Shown here in pieces: positions 1 to 5,673 of a DNA stretch of 5,673 bases. Source of the stretch: Cyclobacteriaceae bacterium. Its GTDB lineage: Bacteria; Bacteroidota; Bacteroidia; Cytophagales; Cyclobacteriaceae. The stretch is taken from assembly GCA_030637245.1 (NCBI GenBank), contig DAOVVI010000141.1, positions 1 through 5,673 on the forward strand, given 5' to 3'. The notes below the pieces were generated by a model that worked only from the letters and a program-made list of their open reading frames with translations, searched no databases and was not told where the DNA came from. Position 1 is the stretch's first letter. Each line of letters starts with the position of its first letter. Position numbers and translations under genes: made by a program.

Positions 1-1281
1 ATTTACGGCAAACAACCATGGGAAAACGATGATCATTAAGAATACAAAATACCGGAATTTGCTCACTCTTTGTGTTTTTTCGACTGTTTCCCTGAGTATG
101 ATGAGCGGAGGAATAAATAGAATATTTACAAATGGAACTCTAAAACAAAGTGTGTAAATAATCATTCCGACCACTAAACCACGGAGTGCGGCAAGCCATG
201 AAATTTGAACGGAAACTTCTATTGGAATAAAGTCGCTTATAACTAACGGCAATAAATATTGCACCAAAATACCATGAAGGACACCTAGTATGCTTCCAAT
301 GATTCCAAGAAATAATATCTGGATGAAAAACACATAAAATATTTGCCATCCGGAAGCCCCCATACATCTGAGCACCGCAGCTGCATATTTTTTTTCTTTT
401 ACATAAATATATACAGAACTCGCAACACCGATACAACCTAAAATCAAAGCGACAAAACTCAACAGGTTGAAAAATTTATAGAGATTGTCAAATCCTTTTC
501 CAAGGTTTTCTCTCCTCGATTCCACAGTCTCATATCCATATCCATATTGTTCGACAAGCGGATTGAGCTGTTCTACAATTTCTTCAAGATCAGCATCTAT
601 TAATTTTAGATATTTATTGTAATTTACCCTGCTCCCGTATTGGATGAGGCCGGTTTCTTCGAGCAGATCATAAGGCAGATATACCACCGGAGCAAAAGAA
701 GCACTCACATTTGTATTGCCCGGGAAACTAGTCACAAAGCCACTTATGGTAAAAGAAGATTTTCCCAGTTTGAGTGTATCATTGACCTCTACTCCATATT
801 GTATTGCCAGACTTTCGTCAATGAGCACACTTTCCCCTTTTCGAAAGGATTGCAAATTTGAACCTTCACTAATCACTATATCTCCATAAAAAGGAAAATT
901 TCCTCCTAAAGCAATGACTTGAATTAGTCGTGTTCCCTGGCTTTTGGTGAAGAATACCATGGAGGCGAATCTGGCGTCCCGGGCAAATTCTGCATTTATC
1001 GTATCCAAACCGGAAATAAATTCTTTCTCGAAAGTTTTGCCACGGCTGTTTATAACCAGATCAGCGCCTAGCAATTCCCGGGCCTGCCCATTTATATCGC
1101 TTTGAAGATTGTGATTAAACGAATCGATTGCAACCAGCGCTGCAATGCCAATAACAATTGAAGATATAAAAAGAAAAAGCCTGGAGAAATTTTTCCTGGC
1201 GTCTTTGTATGCCAGCTTCCAAATCCATTTTGACCTGAAAATTGATGTGTTTTTTCGTTTAATCCTTACAATATAATCCAT
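1..1281 (-). CDS. ybbP: YbbP-type ABC transporter permease (FtsX family), 3' end outside window
   Basis: This is the membrane subunit of an ABC transporter, partnered with the ATPase encoded just upstream. The frame is open for 427 codons from the ATG at 1281 to base 1 with no stop, so the C-terminal part is off the left edge. Visible order: a cytoplasmic N-terminus, one transmembrane segment near residues 35-53, a long extracytoplasmic domain of about 215 residues starting with the family-like stretch ARELLGADLVI (67-77), then hydrophobic segments near 271-293, 314-345 and 366-395. Residues 303-310 (VLRCMGAS) match the cytoplasmic loop typical of FtsX permeases, and PPLIILRE (391-398) resembles the 'PL-x-VLR' segment that closes the first FtsX domain. 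COG3127/YbbP proteins are about 800 residues long with two FtsX domains, so roughly half is present. In E. coli the YbbA-YbbP pair is encoded beside tesA; the substrate here is unknown. The start lies 7 bases after the ATPase stop with no Shine-Dalgarno, suggesting translational coupling. A MacB/LolE-like assignment is the main alternative. Confidence 0.88.
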   Translation of the reverse strand, partial: MDYIVRIKRKNTSIFRSKWIWKLAYKDARKNFSRLFLFISSIVIGIAALVAIDSFNHNLQSDINGQARELLGADLVINSRGKTFEKEFISGLDTINAEFARDARFASMVFFTKSQGTRLIQVIALGGNFPFYGDIVISEGSNLQSFRKGESVLIDESLAIQYGVEVNDTLKLGKSSFTISGFVTSFPGNTNVSASFAPVVYLPYDLLEETGLIQYGSRVNYNKYLKLIDADLEEIVEQLNPLVEQYGYGYETVESRRENLGKGFDNLYKFFNLLSFVALILGCIGVASSVYIYVKEKKYAAAVLRCMGASGWQIFYVFFIQILFLGIIGSILGVLHGILVQYLLPLVISDFIPIEVSVQISWLAALRGLVVGMIIYTLCFRVPFVNILFIPPLIILRETVEKTQRVSKFRYFVFLMIIVFPWLFAVN

Positions 1282-1288
1282 ATTCAAA

Positions 1289-1975
1289 CTAGATTGAAAT
1301 GGCTTTATCTTCAATCAATTTTCCGCCCTTAAGTTTTAGAATTCTTCCGGTATGGGCTGCCAGTTGGAGGTTGTGCGTAACTAAAACCAGTGTCGTCCCC
1401 TTTTCCAGGTTGATCTCAAAAAGCAGGTTGGTGATTTTTTCTGCAGTTTCTTCATCCAGATTTCCTGTTGGTTCATCCGCAAATAGTATTTTAGGATCGG
1501 TAATAAAAGCCCTGGCCATAGCTACTCTTTGTTGCTCTCCTCCCGAAAGCTGTGATGGATAATGGTGCATTCTTTCCGCAAGGCCAACACGATCAAGCAA
1601 ACTTTCCGCCTTTGTAGAGATATTTTTACCTCCCCTCAATTCCAGGGGGATCATGACATTTTCCAATGCGGTTAGCGTGGGAAGTAATTGAAAATTTTGA
1701 AATACAAATCCAACATATTGATTTCGTACATAGGCACGGTCATCTTCATTCAACCGGTTAAGGTCAATATCTATAAGGCTCACTTTGCCGGTTGTCGGTT
1801 GATCCAGTCCGGCACATAAGCCAAGTAACGTCGTTTTCCCGCTACCGGAAGGGCCCACGATAGAAAGACCTGCAGTTTGTTCAACTTCAAAGGATATATC
1901 CTGCAAAACCGTTAGTTCCTTCTGACCGGTATTGAATGTTTTAGAAAGCTGTTCTACTTTAAGAATTGAACTCAT
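1289..1975 (-). CDS. ybbA: YbbA-type ABC transporter ATP-binding protein
   Basis: This 228-residue protein is the nucleotide-binding subunit that powers the adjacent YbbP-type permease at the cytoplasmic face of the inner membrane. All ABC motifs are present and intact: Walker A GPSGSGKT at 41-48, Q-loop glutamine at 93 (FVFQNFQLLPT), signature LSGGE at 143-147, Walker B ILFADE at 163-168 with its catalytic glutamate, D-loop region GNLD at 171-174, and H-loop histidine 201 (VTHNLQLAA). The length and the segments FVFQ-x-F-x-L-x-PTL-x-ALENV, ARAF and VTH-x-LQLAA closely resemble E. coli YbbA (COG4181) as I recall it. The LolD/MacB/FtsE families share the fold but fit slightly less well. The ATG at 1973-1975 follows an A-rich leader with eight consecutive A residues (minus strand) rather than a Shine-Dalgarno, common in Bacteroidota. 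It is separated by 216 bases from the upstream yccF-like gene, so it may have its own promoter, although I see no canonical TAnnTTTG in that gap. Confidence 0.95.
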   Translation of the reverse strand: MSSILKVEQLSKTFNTGQKELTVLQDISFEVEQTAGLSIVGPSGSGKTTLLGLCAGLDQPTTGKVSLIDIDLNRLNEDDRAYVRNQYVGFVFQNFQLLPTLTALENVMIPLELRGGKNISTKAESLLDRVGLAERMHHYPSQLSGGEQQRVAMARAFITDPKILFADEPTGNLDEETAEKITNLLFEINLEKGTTLVLVTHNLQLAAHTGRILKLKGGKLIEDKAISI

Positions 1976-2117
1976 ATAAGTCTGTTTTTTTTATAATATA
2001 AATGAATATTTTGAGAATAGGTTTAAAAATTTGTTTGTAAATGTTAACCTGAATAATAAGTGAATGGGAAAAGAACACTTTTTTTTACAACCTTACCTGG
2101 ACGAGCCAGAACCAAAT

Positions 2118-2161
2118 AAGATTGATAAGAGATCGGAAAAAGATTGATGGAAGATTGATAT
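2118..2161. repeat. 11-base-period direct repeat array (AAGATTGATnn)
   Basis: Four consecutive 11-base units start at 2118, 2129, 2140 and 2151. Units 1, 3 and 4 begin with the identical nonamer AAGATTGAT; unit 2 (GAGATCGGAAA) is degenerate, matching 5 of those 9 positions. The period is close to one helical turn, so the three identical sites would lie on the same face of the DNA. The array sits 143-186 bases upstream of the ybbA start and downstream of the yccF-like stop. It could be a set of regulator binding sites or a decayed minisatellite; the sequence alone does not decide. Confidence 0.55.
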
Positions 2162-2168
2162 ATCAATC
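2153..2168. repeat. 16-base perfect palindrome GATTGATATATCAATC
   Basis: The two 8-base halves, GATTGATA and TATCAATC, are exact reverse complements with no spacer. The left half is part of the last unit of the 11-base repeat array. The palindrome begins 23 bases past the stop of the yccF-like gene. It could be a dimeric regulator site. As RNA it would form only a short AT-rich stem, and no T-tract follows on the minus strand, so I do not call it a terminator. Confidence 0.5.
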
Positions 2169-2191
2169 GCCAGAACTTTCAAGAGCACTAA

Positions 2192-2569
2192 TTATTGCTT
2201 TTCTATAATATCATTCCCGAAAGGCACCAAGGCTAAATAAGCTAGTTTAATATGCTGGGCAGCAAATGGAATCCCAATTATGGTAATGGCAAATAAAAAT
2301 GCTAAAATTGCATGTATAATAGCTATTTCAATTCCAGCTATCAAAATCCAAATTATATTCATAACAATATAAAGACAACCTCCGGATCGCTCTCCCGGTA
2401 TGACATCTTTGCCAAAGGGCGCCAAAGATAAAATAGCCAGCTTTAAGGTTTGTATGCCAAATGGAATTCCAACTATTGTGATAAATAATAAAAAGCTTCC
2501 AAACAAATACAGTAAAAATATGATGAAGCCTCCAAAAATTATCCAGATAAGATTGCCTAAAATATTCAT
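2192..2569 (-). CDS. yccF: YccF-domain small inner-membrane protein
   Basis: This 125-residue, very hydrophobic protein belongs to the YccF family (COG3304, formerly DUF307), whose biochemical role is not established. It consists of two copies of the same unit. Residues 29-57 and 94-122 align without gaps at 18 of 29 positions, each containing IT-I/V-x-GIPF, a later KLA and PFG-x-D. Each unit is preceded by a hydrophobic stretch (about 8-30 and 67-95), so several membrane passages are expected. I see no cleavable signal peptide. The length is near that of E. coli YccF, about 148 residues, which has the same two-unit layout. The ATG at 2569 is 21 bases past the stop of the HAD-IA gene, so it is probably the last gene of the four-gene run. 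No function can be inferred from context beyond membrane association. Confidence 0.88.
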   Translation of the reverse strand: MNILGNLIWIIFGGFIIFLLYLFGSFLLFITIVGIPFGIQTLKLAILSLAPFGKDVIPGERSGGCLYIVMNIIWILIAGIEIAIIHAILAFLFAITIIGIPFAAQHIKLAYLALVPFGNDIIEKQ

Positions 2570-2590
2570 GATCTTACAATTAGAATGACA

Positions 2591-3265
2591 TTATAAGTTA
2601 ATTCCTCCCTGACTTAAAAACATCCGGATATCATTAAAATTATCTGCAATATAATCCGCTTTATTTAAGTGTATCTTCGAAAAAGTGGTTGTCAAACCAA
2701 TGGATTTCATGCCTGCTCTGTTTGCCGCTTCTATCCCATGAGGTGCATCTTCTATCACCATACAGTTTGCCGGATCAATATTCATTTTTTCTGACGCCAA
2801 CAAAAACACATCAGGCTCAGGTTTAGATTTATTGCCGACATCTTCGATGAAATAAATGTGTTCTCCAAAAATTTTCATGAGTTCCAGCTTCATTTCCACT
2901 TTTTCCATGAGGCTTTTATTCATGGCAGTAGCTATACTTATTTGCAGTTCGGTATTTTTAAGTGAATTTATAAACTGTAAAAATCCATCAATAAAATTTA
3001 TTTCATTTTCAAATAGATCATGGATCAACACCTCCCTTTCACGCGCAACATTTCCGGCATCTTCATCCAATTTATAATGATCTACCATCAATTGGGCTCC
3101 CTCTAAAAGCGTCTGACCTGCCATTTTTGGTTTTAAATATTCGCGGTCATACAGAAGTCCTCTTTTCCCAAGCAATACATCCTGACTTTTATCCCAAAGC
3201 GCTTCTGTATCCACTACAACTCCTTCCGCATCAAAAATGATGGCTTTTATATGCTTTAAATCCAT
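2591..3265 (-). CDS. HAD-IA phosphatase-like hydrolase with DxE motif I
   Basis: This 224-residue protein has the layout of the HAD subfamily IA that includes beta-phosphoglucomutase and Gph-type phosphatases: a Rossmann-like core with a helical cap at about residues 20-90. Motif I is FDAEGVVVDT (11-20), with nucleophile Asp12. Motif II is probably Thr113 in SIATAMN, motif III is Lys148 in KSKPEPD, and motif IV is IEDAPHGIEAA with Glu172 and Asp173. The odd point is residue 14: a GAA codon gives Glu where HAD phosphatases have the Asp that acts as general acid/base. The rest of the fold looks intact, so this is more likely an altered activity or tolerated change than a decayed gene. The expected role is hydrolysis of, or phosphoryl transfer on, a small cytoplasmic phosphate ester, but the substrate cannot be read from sequence. 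The start at 3265 lies 6 bases after the nucleoid-protein stop, within the operon. Confidence 0.9.
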   Translation of the reverse strand: MDLKHIKAIIFDAEGVVVDTEALWDKSQDVLLGKRGLLYDREYLKPKMAGQTLLEGAQLMVDHYKLDEDAGNVAREREVLIHDLFENEINFIDGFLQFINSLKNTELQISIATAMNKSLMEKVEMKLELMKIFGEHIYFIEDVGNKSKPEPDVFLLASEKMNIDPANCMVIEDAPHGIEAANRAGMKSIGLTTTFSKIHLNKADYIADNFNDIRMFLSQGGINL

Positions 3266-3271
3266 ACGAGA

Positions 3272-4306
3272 TCAGGATTCCTCTTTAAAGAATAATTGAT
3301 AAAAATTCATGTTGGATTCCTCGTCAAACCCCTTTCGGATATAACTTCTGTTTCCATGGACATAGACATGAAAGTTCTTATCGAGCTTAATGACACTTTT
3401 AAAAACCCGCTTCATTTTTTTTACTGCCTCGGAATTAATATCAAATTCATCATATATTCTCATATGGTTACTTTCCTGATAATTTTCTTTGTAAGCTTCA
3501 AATGCGTCAATGATCTCCGGCTCCTGTAAAACTTTTTCATGAAAATGCACTTTATCAAACGCGTCTTCTTCCTTAAAGAATTTTGCCGATTCCTGTTCCA
3601 ATGACATTTGGTCAATTTTATCTGCTTCCGGAAATGCCTCGCTTGCAAAGTTCTTGCACATTTGAAGGTAGTTTTTGGTATGAAAATATGTATCTTCCTG
3701 AGGTTTTACCTTGAGAAAGAATTCCTTCCAATATTTTGCCTCTTCACCTTTGTTAGTATTATCAACCAAAAGCACTTTATACCCATCATCAGCATTTTCA
3801 TTAAATACAAGGCAACCTTTATCCAGTTTGTTGATGTTGATACCGTCATCACGACTGACTGCAAATGACTTTCCTTCCGGAAAAACTTTGAGAAAGGTCT
3901 CTTTTTGTTCGGACTTAAAAATGCCGATTACTTCAGTTATTTCATCATTCAGATAGCAATTATCAAAATATGCCACATACAATTCCCCCGGTTTTATGTT
4001 TGGATGATTCGAATGCTCGTACAAGTGCCTGGCAATATTGATGGATTGCAACAGCAGGGAAGTCTTATCATTAAATATACTTTTCACATAGGAATATGCC
4101 TCATTCAAATTAAGGTTGGTTTCATGGGAAAAATTGTAAAACTCCTGAAGTTTGAATGGTTTGGTAAAATAGGTAGTCAGTAATGGTGAAATACTGCCGT
4201 TGATCTCTACTTCTTGTTCTGAAATAATGGTCCCTTCTTCATTGGATTTATTACCAACCTGATGTATGGCCAAATTTGAAAGTATGGCTTCTGAAAAGTC
4301 TAACAT
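3272..4306 (-). CDS. nucleoid-associated protein, YejK/NdpA family (PF04245)
   Basis: This 344-residue soluble protein resembles the '37-kDa nucleoid-associated protein' family, whose E. coli member YejK (NdpA) was found in isolated nucleoids and is reported to interact with topoisomerases; the family's exact role is unclear. Recognisable segments are residues 91-113 (ARHLYEH, then PGELYVAYF), VIGIFKSEQKETFLKV (126-141), GININKLDKGCLVFN (155-169), the YWKEFF region (192-197), and a C-terminal block RIYDEFDIN followed by VKKMKRVFKSVIKLDKNFHV (295-314) and HGN (317-319). The C-terminal block is lysine-rich and could contact nucleic acid (inference). No signal peptide or membrane segment is seen. 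The length matches full-length members, and the N-terminus (MLDFSEAILSNLAIHQVG) fits the family start, supporting the ATG at 4306. It lies 3 bases after the nagD-like stop and 6 bases before the HAD-IA start, so it is co-transcribed with both phosphatase-like genes. Confidence 0.88.
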   Translation of the reverse strand: MLDFSEAILSNLAIHQVGNKSNEEGTIISEQEVEINGSISPLLTTYFTKPFKLQEFYNFSHETNLNLNEAYSYVKSIFNDKTSLLLQSINIARHLYEHSNHPNIKPGELYVAYFDNCYLNDEITEVIGIFKSEQKETFLKVFPEGKSFAVSRDDGININKLDKGCLVFNENADDGYKVLLVDNTNKGEEAKYWKEFFLKVKPQEDTYFHTKNYLQMCKNFASEAFPEADKIDQMSLEQESAKFFKEEDAFDKVHFHEKVLQEPEIIDAFEAYKENYQESNHMRIYDEFDINSEAVKKMKRVFKSVIKLDKNFHVYVHGNRSYIRKGFDEESNMNFYQLFFKEES

Positions 4307-4309
4307 TTT

Positions 4310-5119
4310 TTATGATTTTATAATATCCACTACTCCGTTTAAAATAAAATGAGGCCGATAGGCAAACTGATCAATCTCTTTATGAGAGGTGATTCCACTC
4401 AAAACAAGGCAGGGATCTATTTCCGACTCTATTCCTGCAATGATATCTGTATCCATTCGATCTCCAATAATAACAGTTTCTTCGCGCCTGCATTGCAATT
4501 TTTTTAAGGCGCTACGCATCATCAGGGGATTAGGCTTGCCAACAAAATAAGCTTTTTTCCCAGCGGCAATTTCAATTGGAGCTATTAGGGCTGCAGTTGC
4601 CGGAGCTATACCATTTTCAATCGGACCGTTTACATCCGGATTTGTGCCGATGAGTTTTGCTCCATTTATCACAAGGTTAACAGCCTGTTCTATTTTTTCA
4701 TAGCTATAAGACCTCGCCTCTCCCATCACAACATAATCGGGATCTACATTATTCATCCTGTAACCCACATCGTAAAGGGCATTGAACAGACCGGCCTCTC
4801 CAATCACGTAAGCGCTTCCTTTCGGCTTTTGTGAATTTAAAAAAGATGCGGTTGCCAGAGCACTGGTATAGAAATGTTCTTTATCAACTAAAATACCCAT
4901 TCGAGCCAATTTATCCTGCAGCTCTGGTTGTGTACGCTCACTAGAGTTAGTCAGGAAAAGAAATCGTTTCTTTTCCCGCTGAAGCCATTCGATGAATTCC
5001 TTTACGCCGGGAAGTATTTTATTTCCATGATAGATCACTCCATCCATATCGCAGATAAAACCATTCTTTTTCCTTATCTGTTCTACGGCTTTTTTTATTT
5101 CACTAGTTTTTAATTCCAT
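4310..5119 (-). CDS. nagD: NagD-like HAD-IIA phosphatase
   Basis: This 269-residue cytoplasmic enzyme belongs to HAD subfamily IIA. E. coli NagD dephosphorylates nucleoside monophosphates such as UMP and GMP, so a nucleotide or sugar-phosphate phosphatase activity is expected. All catalytic motifs are intact: motif I DMDGVIY with Asp24 and Asp26, motif II Thr57 in FLTNSS, motif III Lys195 in VGKPNP, and motif IV GDRMDTDI with Asp220 and Asp224. The cap-domain stretches FYTSALATASFL (83-94), YVIGEAGLFNALYDVGY (104-120), DYVVMGEARSYSY (128-140) and GTNPD (158-162) closely match E. coli NagD as I recall it. The N-terminus has about 20 extra residues before motif I compared with the E. coli protein; the ATG at 5119 is the first in frame and sits close behind the promoter candidate. 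It appears to be the first gene of the operon. No nag (N-acetylglucosamine) genes are present here, so the name reflects family, not pathway. Confidence 0.93.
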   Translation of the reverse strand: MELKTSEIKKAVEQIRKKNGFICDMDGVIYHGNKILPGVKEFIEWLQREKKRFLFLTNSSERTQPELQDKLARMGILVDKEHFYTSALATASFLNSQKPKGSAYVIGEAGLFNALYDVGYRMNNVDPDYVVMGEARSYSYEKIEQAVNLVINGAKLIGTNPDVNGPIENGIAPATAALIAPIEIAAGKKAYFVGKPNPLMMRSALKKLQCRREETVIIGDRMDTDIIAGIESEIDPCLVLSGITSHKEIDQFAYRPHFILNGVVDIIKS

Positions 5120-5139
5120 ATCAATAAATGATTGCTGAG

Positions 5140-5147
5140 CAAAAATA
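5140..5147 (-). promoter_or_regulatory. candidate Bacteroidota -7 element TATTTTTG upstream of nagD
   Basis: On the minus strand these eight bases read TATTTTTG, an exact match to the TAnnTTTG -7 consensus of the Bacteroidota primary sigma factor. Transcription would begin near 5133, giving a leader of about 14 bases before the nagD ATG. A TTTA at the right general distance upstream (22-base spacer) is only a weak -33 match. It is the only exact TAnnTTTG I found on the minus strand of the 5120-5673 region, and its position fits a promoter for the four-gene run. Confidence 0.45.
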
Positions 5148-5292
5148 ACCGGAGCGGATGAATTTGCGGTAAAGAATTGACAATAACTTAAGACACGAAA
5201 AAATTAATAAATCTTAACACATATAATTTGCTATCAAATTGTCTTCGATTATGGAATATATTCATCAGAAAATCAAATTACCTGATCGAGCC

Positions 5293-5381
5293 TTTGTTGG
5301 TGTTGTCACCAACAAACAAAAACGGGTATCATTTGCTTGTTGGTCAAAAGACCTGCCTCGCCGGCAGGCGGGCACAACAAG
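5293..5381. repeat. clustered stem-loops, REP-like intergenic element
   Basis: Several inverted repeats are packed into about 90 bases. A 10-base perfect stem TTTGTTGGTG (5293-5302) pairs with CACCAACAAA (5307-5316) around a TTGT loop. CTTGTTG (5336-5342) pairs with CAACAAG (5375-5381) and encloses two small hairpins: GGTC/GACC (5342-5345 with 5350-5353) and the GC-rich CCTGCC/GGCAGG (5352-5357 with 5363-5368). The GC-rich part stands out from the AT-rich flanks. The organisation resembles dispersed palindromic intergenic repeats (REP type), but a second copy is not present in the window, so dispersal is inferred. Neither strand has a T-tract after the stems, which argues against an intrinsic terminator. 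Confidence 0.55.
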
Positions 5382-5673
5382 GGCGAAGGAAGAATATCTG
5401 TAATTTGAAATTCCGAGTAGTATAATCCGGGTTACGAAATAGATATACCAGTTAAAAAAAGCCTGCAATGAAAATGATTGATCCACTAAATGATGTTCAT
5501 GCTGCACAAGTTCTAATAAATTTAAAATTGAGTAATATTCAGGTATTCAAAGAATATTGTTTATTAAAGCTGAATACTATTATCTAAAAAAAATGTTGAA
5601 ATTCCGGATGGTACAACTACTTCATCATCGAATTAAATTTTTTATATTGCACCATTTAGAGAATAGCTGTACA

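Larger units (their letters stand above)
1976..2191. other. intergenic gap between yccF-like gene and ybbA
   Basis: These 216 bases separate the four-gene run from the transporter pair. They contain a repeat array at 2118-2161, a palindrome at 2153-2168, a run of eight T at 2079-2086 (plus strand), and AT-rich DNA immediately before the ATPase start. I found neither a stem-loop followed by a T-tract that would make a convincing intrinsic terminator for the upstream gene, nor a TAnnTTTG element on the minus strand. The gap is long enough to hold a promoter for ybbA-ybbP, but this is inferred from length only. Confidence 0.6.
5120..5673. other. 554-base region without a convincing gene
   Basis: The region holds the promoter candidate near its left edge, the stem-loop cluster at 5293-5381, and otherwise AT-rich DNA. 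The longest open frames (5228-5425 plus, 5265-5507 minus) run across the stem-loop cluster and give protein sequences resembling no family. A 39-codon frame at 5468-5587 on the plus strand is possible but unsupported. On the minus strand all three frames hit stops within about 50 bases of the right edge, so at most a short C-terminus of a gene beyond the window could enter. I see no tRNA, riboswitch or terminator with a T-tract. Confidence 0.6.

Noticed and set aside
140..436. 98-codon minus-strand open frame with many Cys and Trp residues
   Set aside because: It lies entirely inside the permease gene in another frame; the permease frame shows clear FtsX motifs through this stretch.
2097..2109. 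CTGG/CCAG stem with a 5-base loop, next to a run of eight T as a possible terminator
   Set aside because: The stem is only 4 base pairs, and on the minus strand the run reads as A, so it cannot be the T-tract of a terminator for the yccF-like gene.
4310..5119. Involvement of the NagD-like gene in N-acetylglucosamine metabolism
   Set aside because: No nagA, nagB, nagC or nagE genes are in the window; the name comes from the E. coli operon only and the enzyme family acts on nucleotide phosphates.
5188..5217. Inverted repeat TTAAGA/TCTTAA upstream of nagD
   Set aside because: Six AT-rich base pairs around an 18-base loop are expected by chance in DNA of this composition.
5228..5507. Overlapping open frames on both strands across the stem-loop cluster
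   Set aside because: Both run through the palindromic repeat, overlap each other and encode no recognisable protein.
5405..5606. 11-base direct repeat TTGAAATTCCG at 5405-5415 and 5596-5606, possible target-site or attachment duplication
   Set aside because: The interval has no integrase or transposase and no terminal inverted repeats, so a mobile element boundary is not supported.

Overview
The window looks like a chromosomal segment from a member of the Bacteroidota. The DNA is AT-rich, none of the start codons has a convincing Shine-Dalgarno sequence, the PF04245-type protein is of the kind I associate with this phylum, and the one good promoter candidate has the phylum's TAnnTTTG -7 element. 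I cannot name a genus. All six supported genes lie on the minus strand, so transcription runs from the right end to the left end.

Reading in the direction of transcription, positions 5673-5120 form a 554-base stretch with no convincing gene. It holds a compact cluster of stem-loops at 5293-5381 that resembles an intergenic repeat, and a candidate promoter at 5140-5147. A tight four-gene run follows: a NagD-like HAD-IIA phosphatase (5119-4310), a nucleoid-associated protein of the YejK/NdpA family (4306-3272), a HAD-IA phosphatase-like protein with an altered catalytic motif (3265-2591), and a small YccF-domain membrane protein (2569-2192). The gaps are 3, 6 and 21 bases, so these four are probably one operon.

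After a 216-base gap, which contains an 11-base-period repeat array and a 16-base perfect palindrome, come a YbbA-type ABC ATPase (1975-1289) and, 7 bases later, its YbbP/FtsX-type permease. The permease is open from 1281 down to base 1 and continues beyond the window. The two form a transporter of the family that in E. coli is encoded beside tesA and is thought to act on lipids or other hydrophobic molecules at the inner membrane.

The genes are mostly housekeeping or conserved-accessory in character: two small-molecule phosphatases, a nucleoid protein, a small membrane protein and an envelope transporter. I see no transposase, CRISPR array, tRNA, rRNA, phage or defence gene, and no clear evidence of a new system. 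The points most worth checking are the Asp-to-Glu change in the HAD-IA catalytic motif, the linkage of two HAD proteins to the nucleoid protein, and the two structured intergenic regions.
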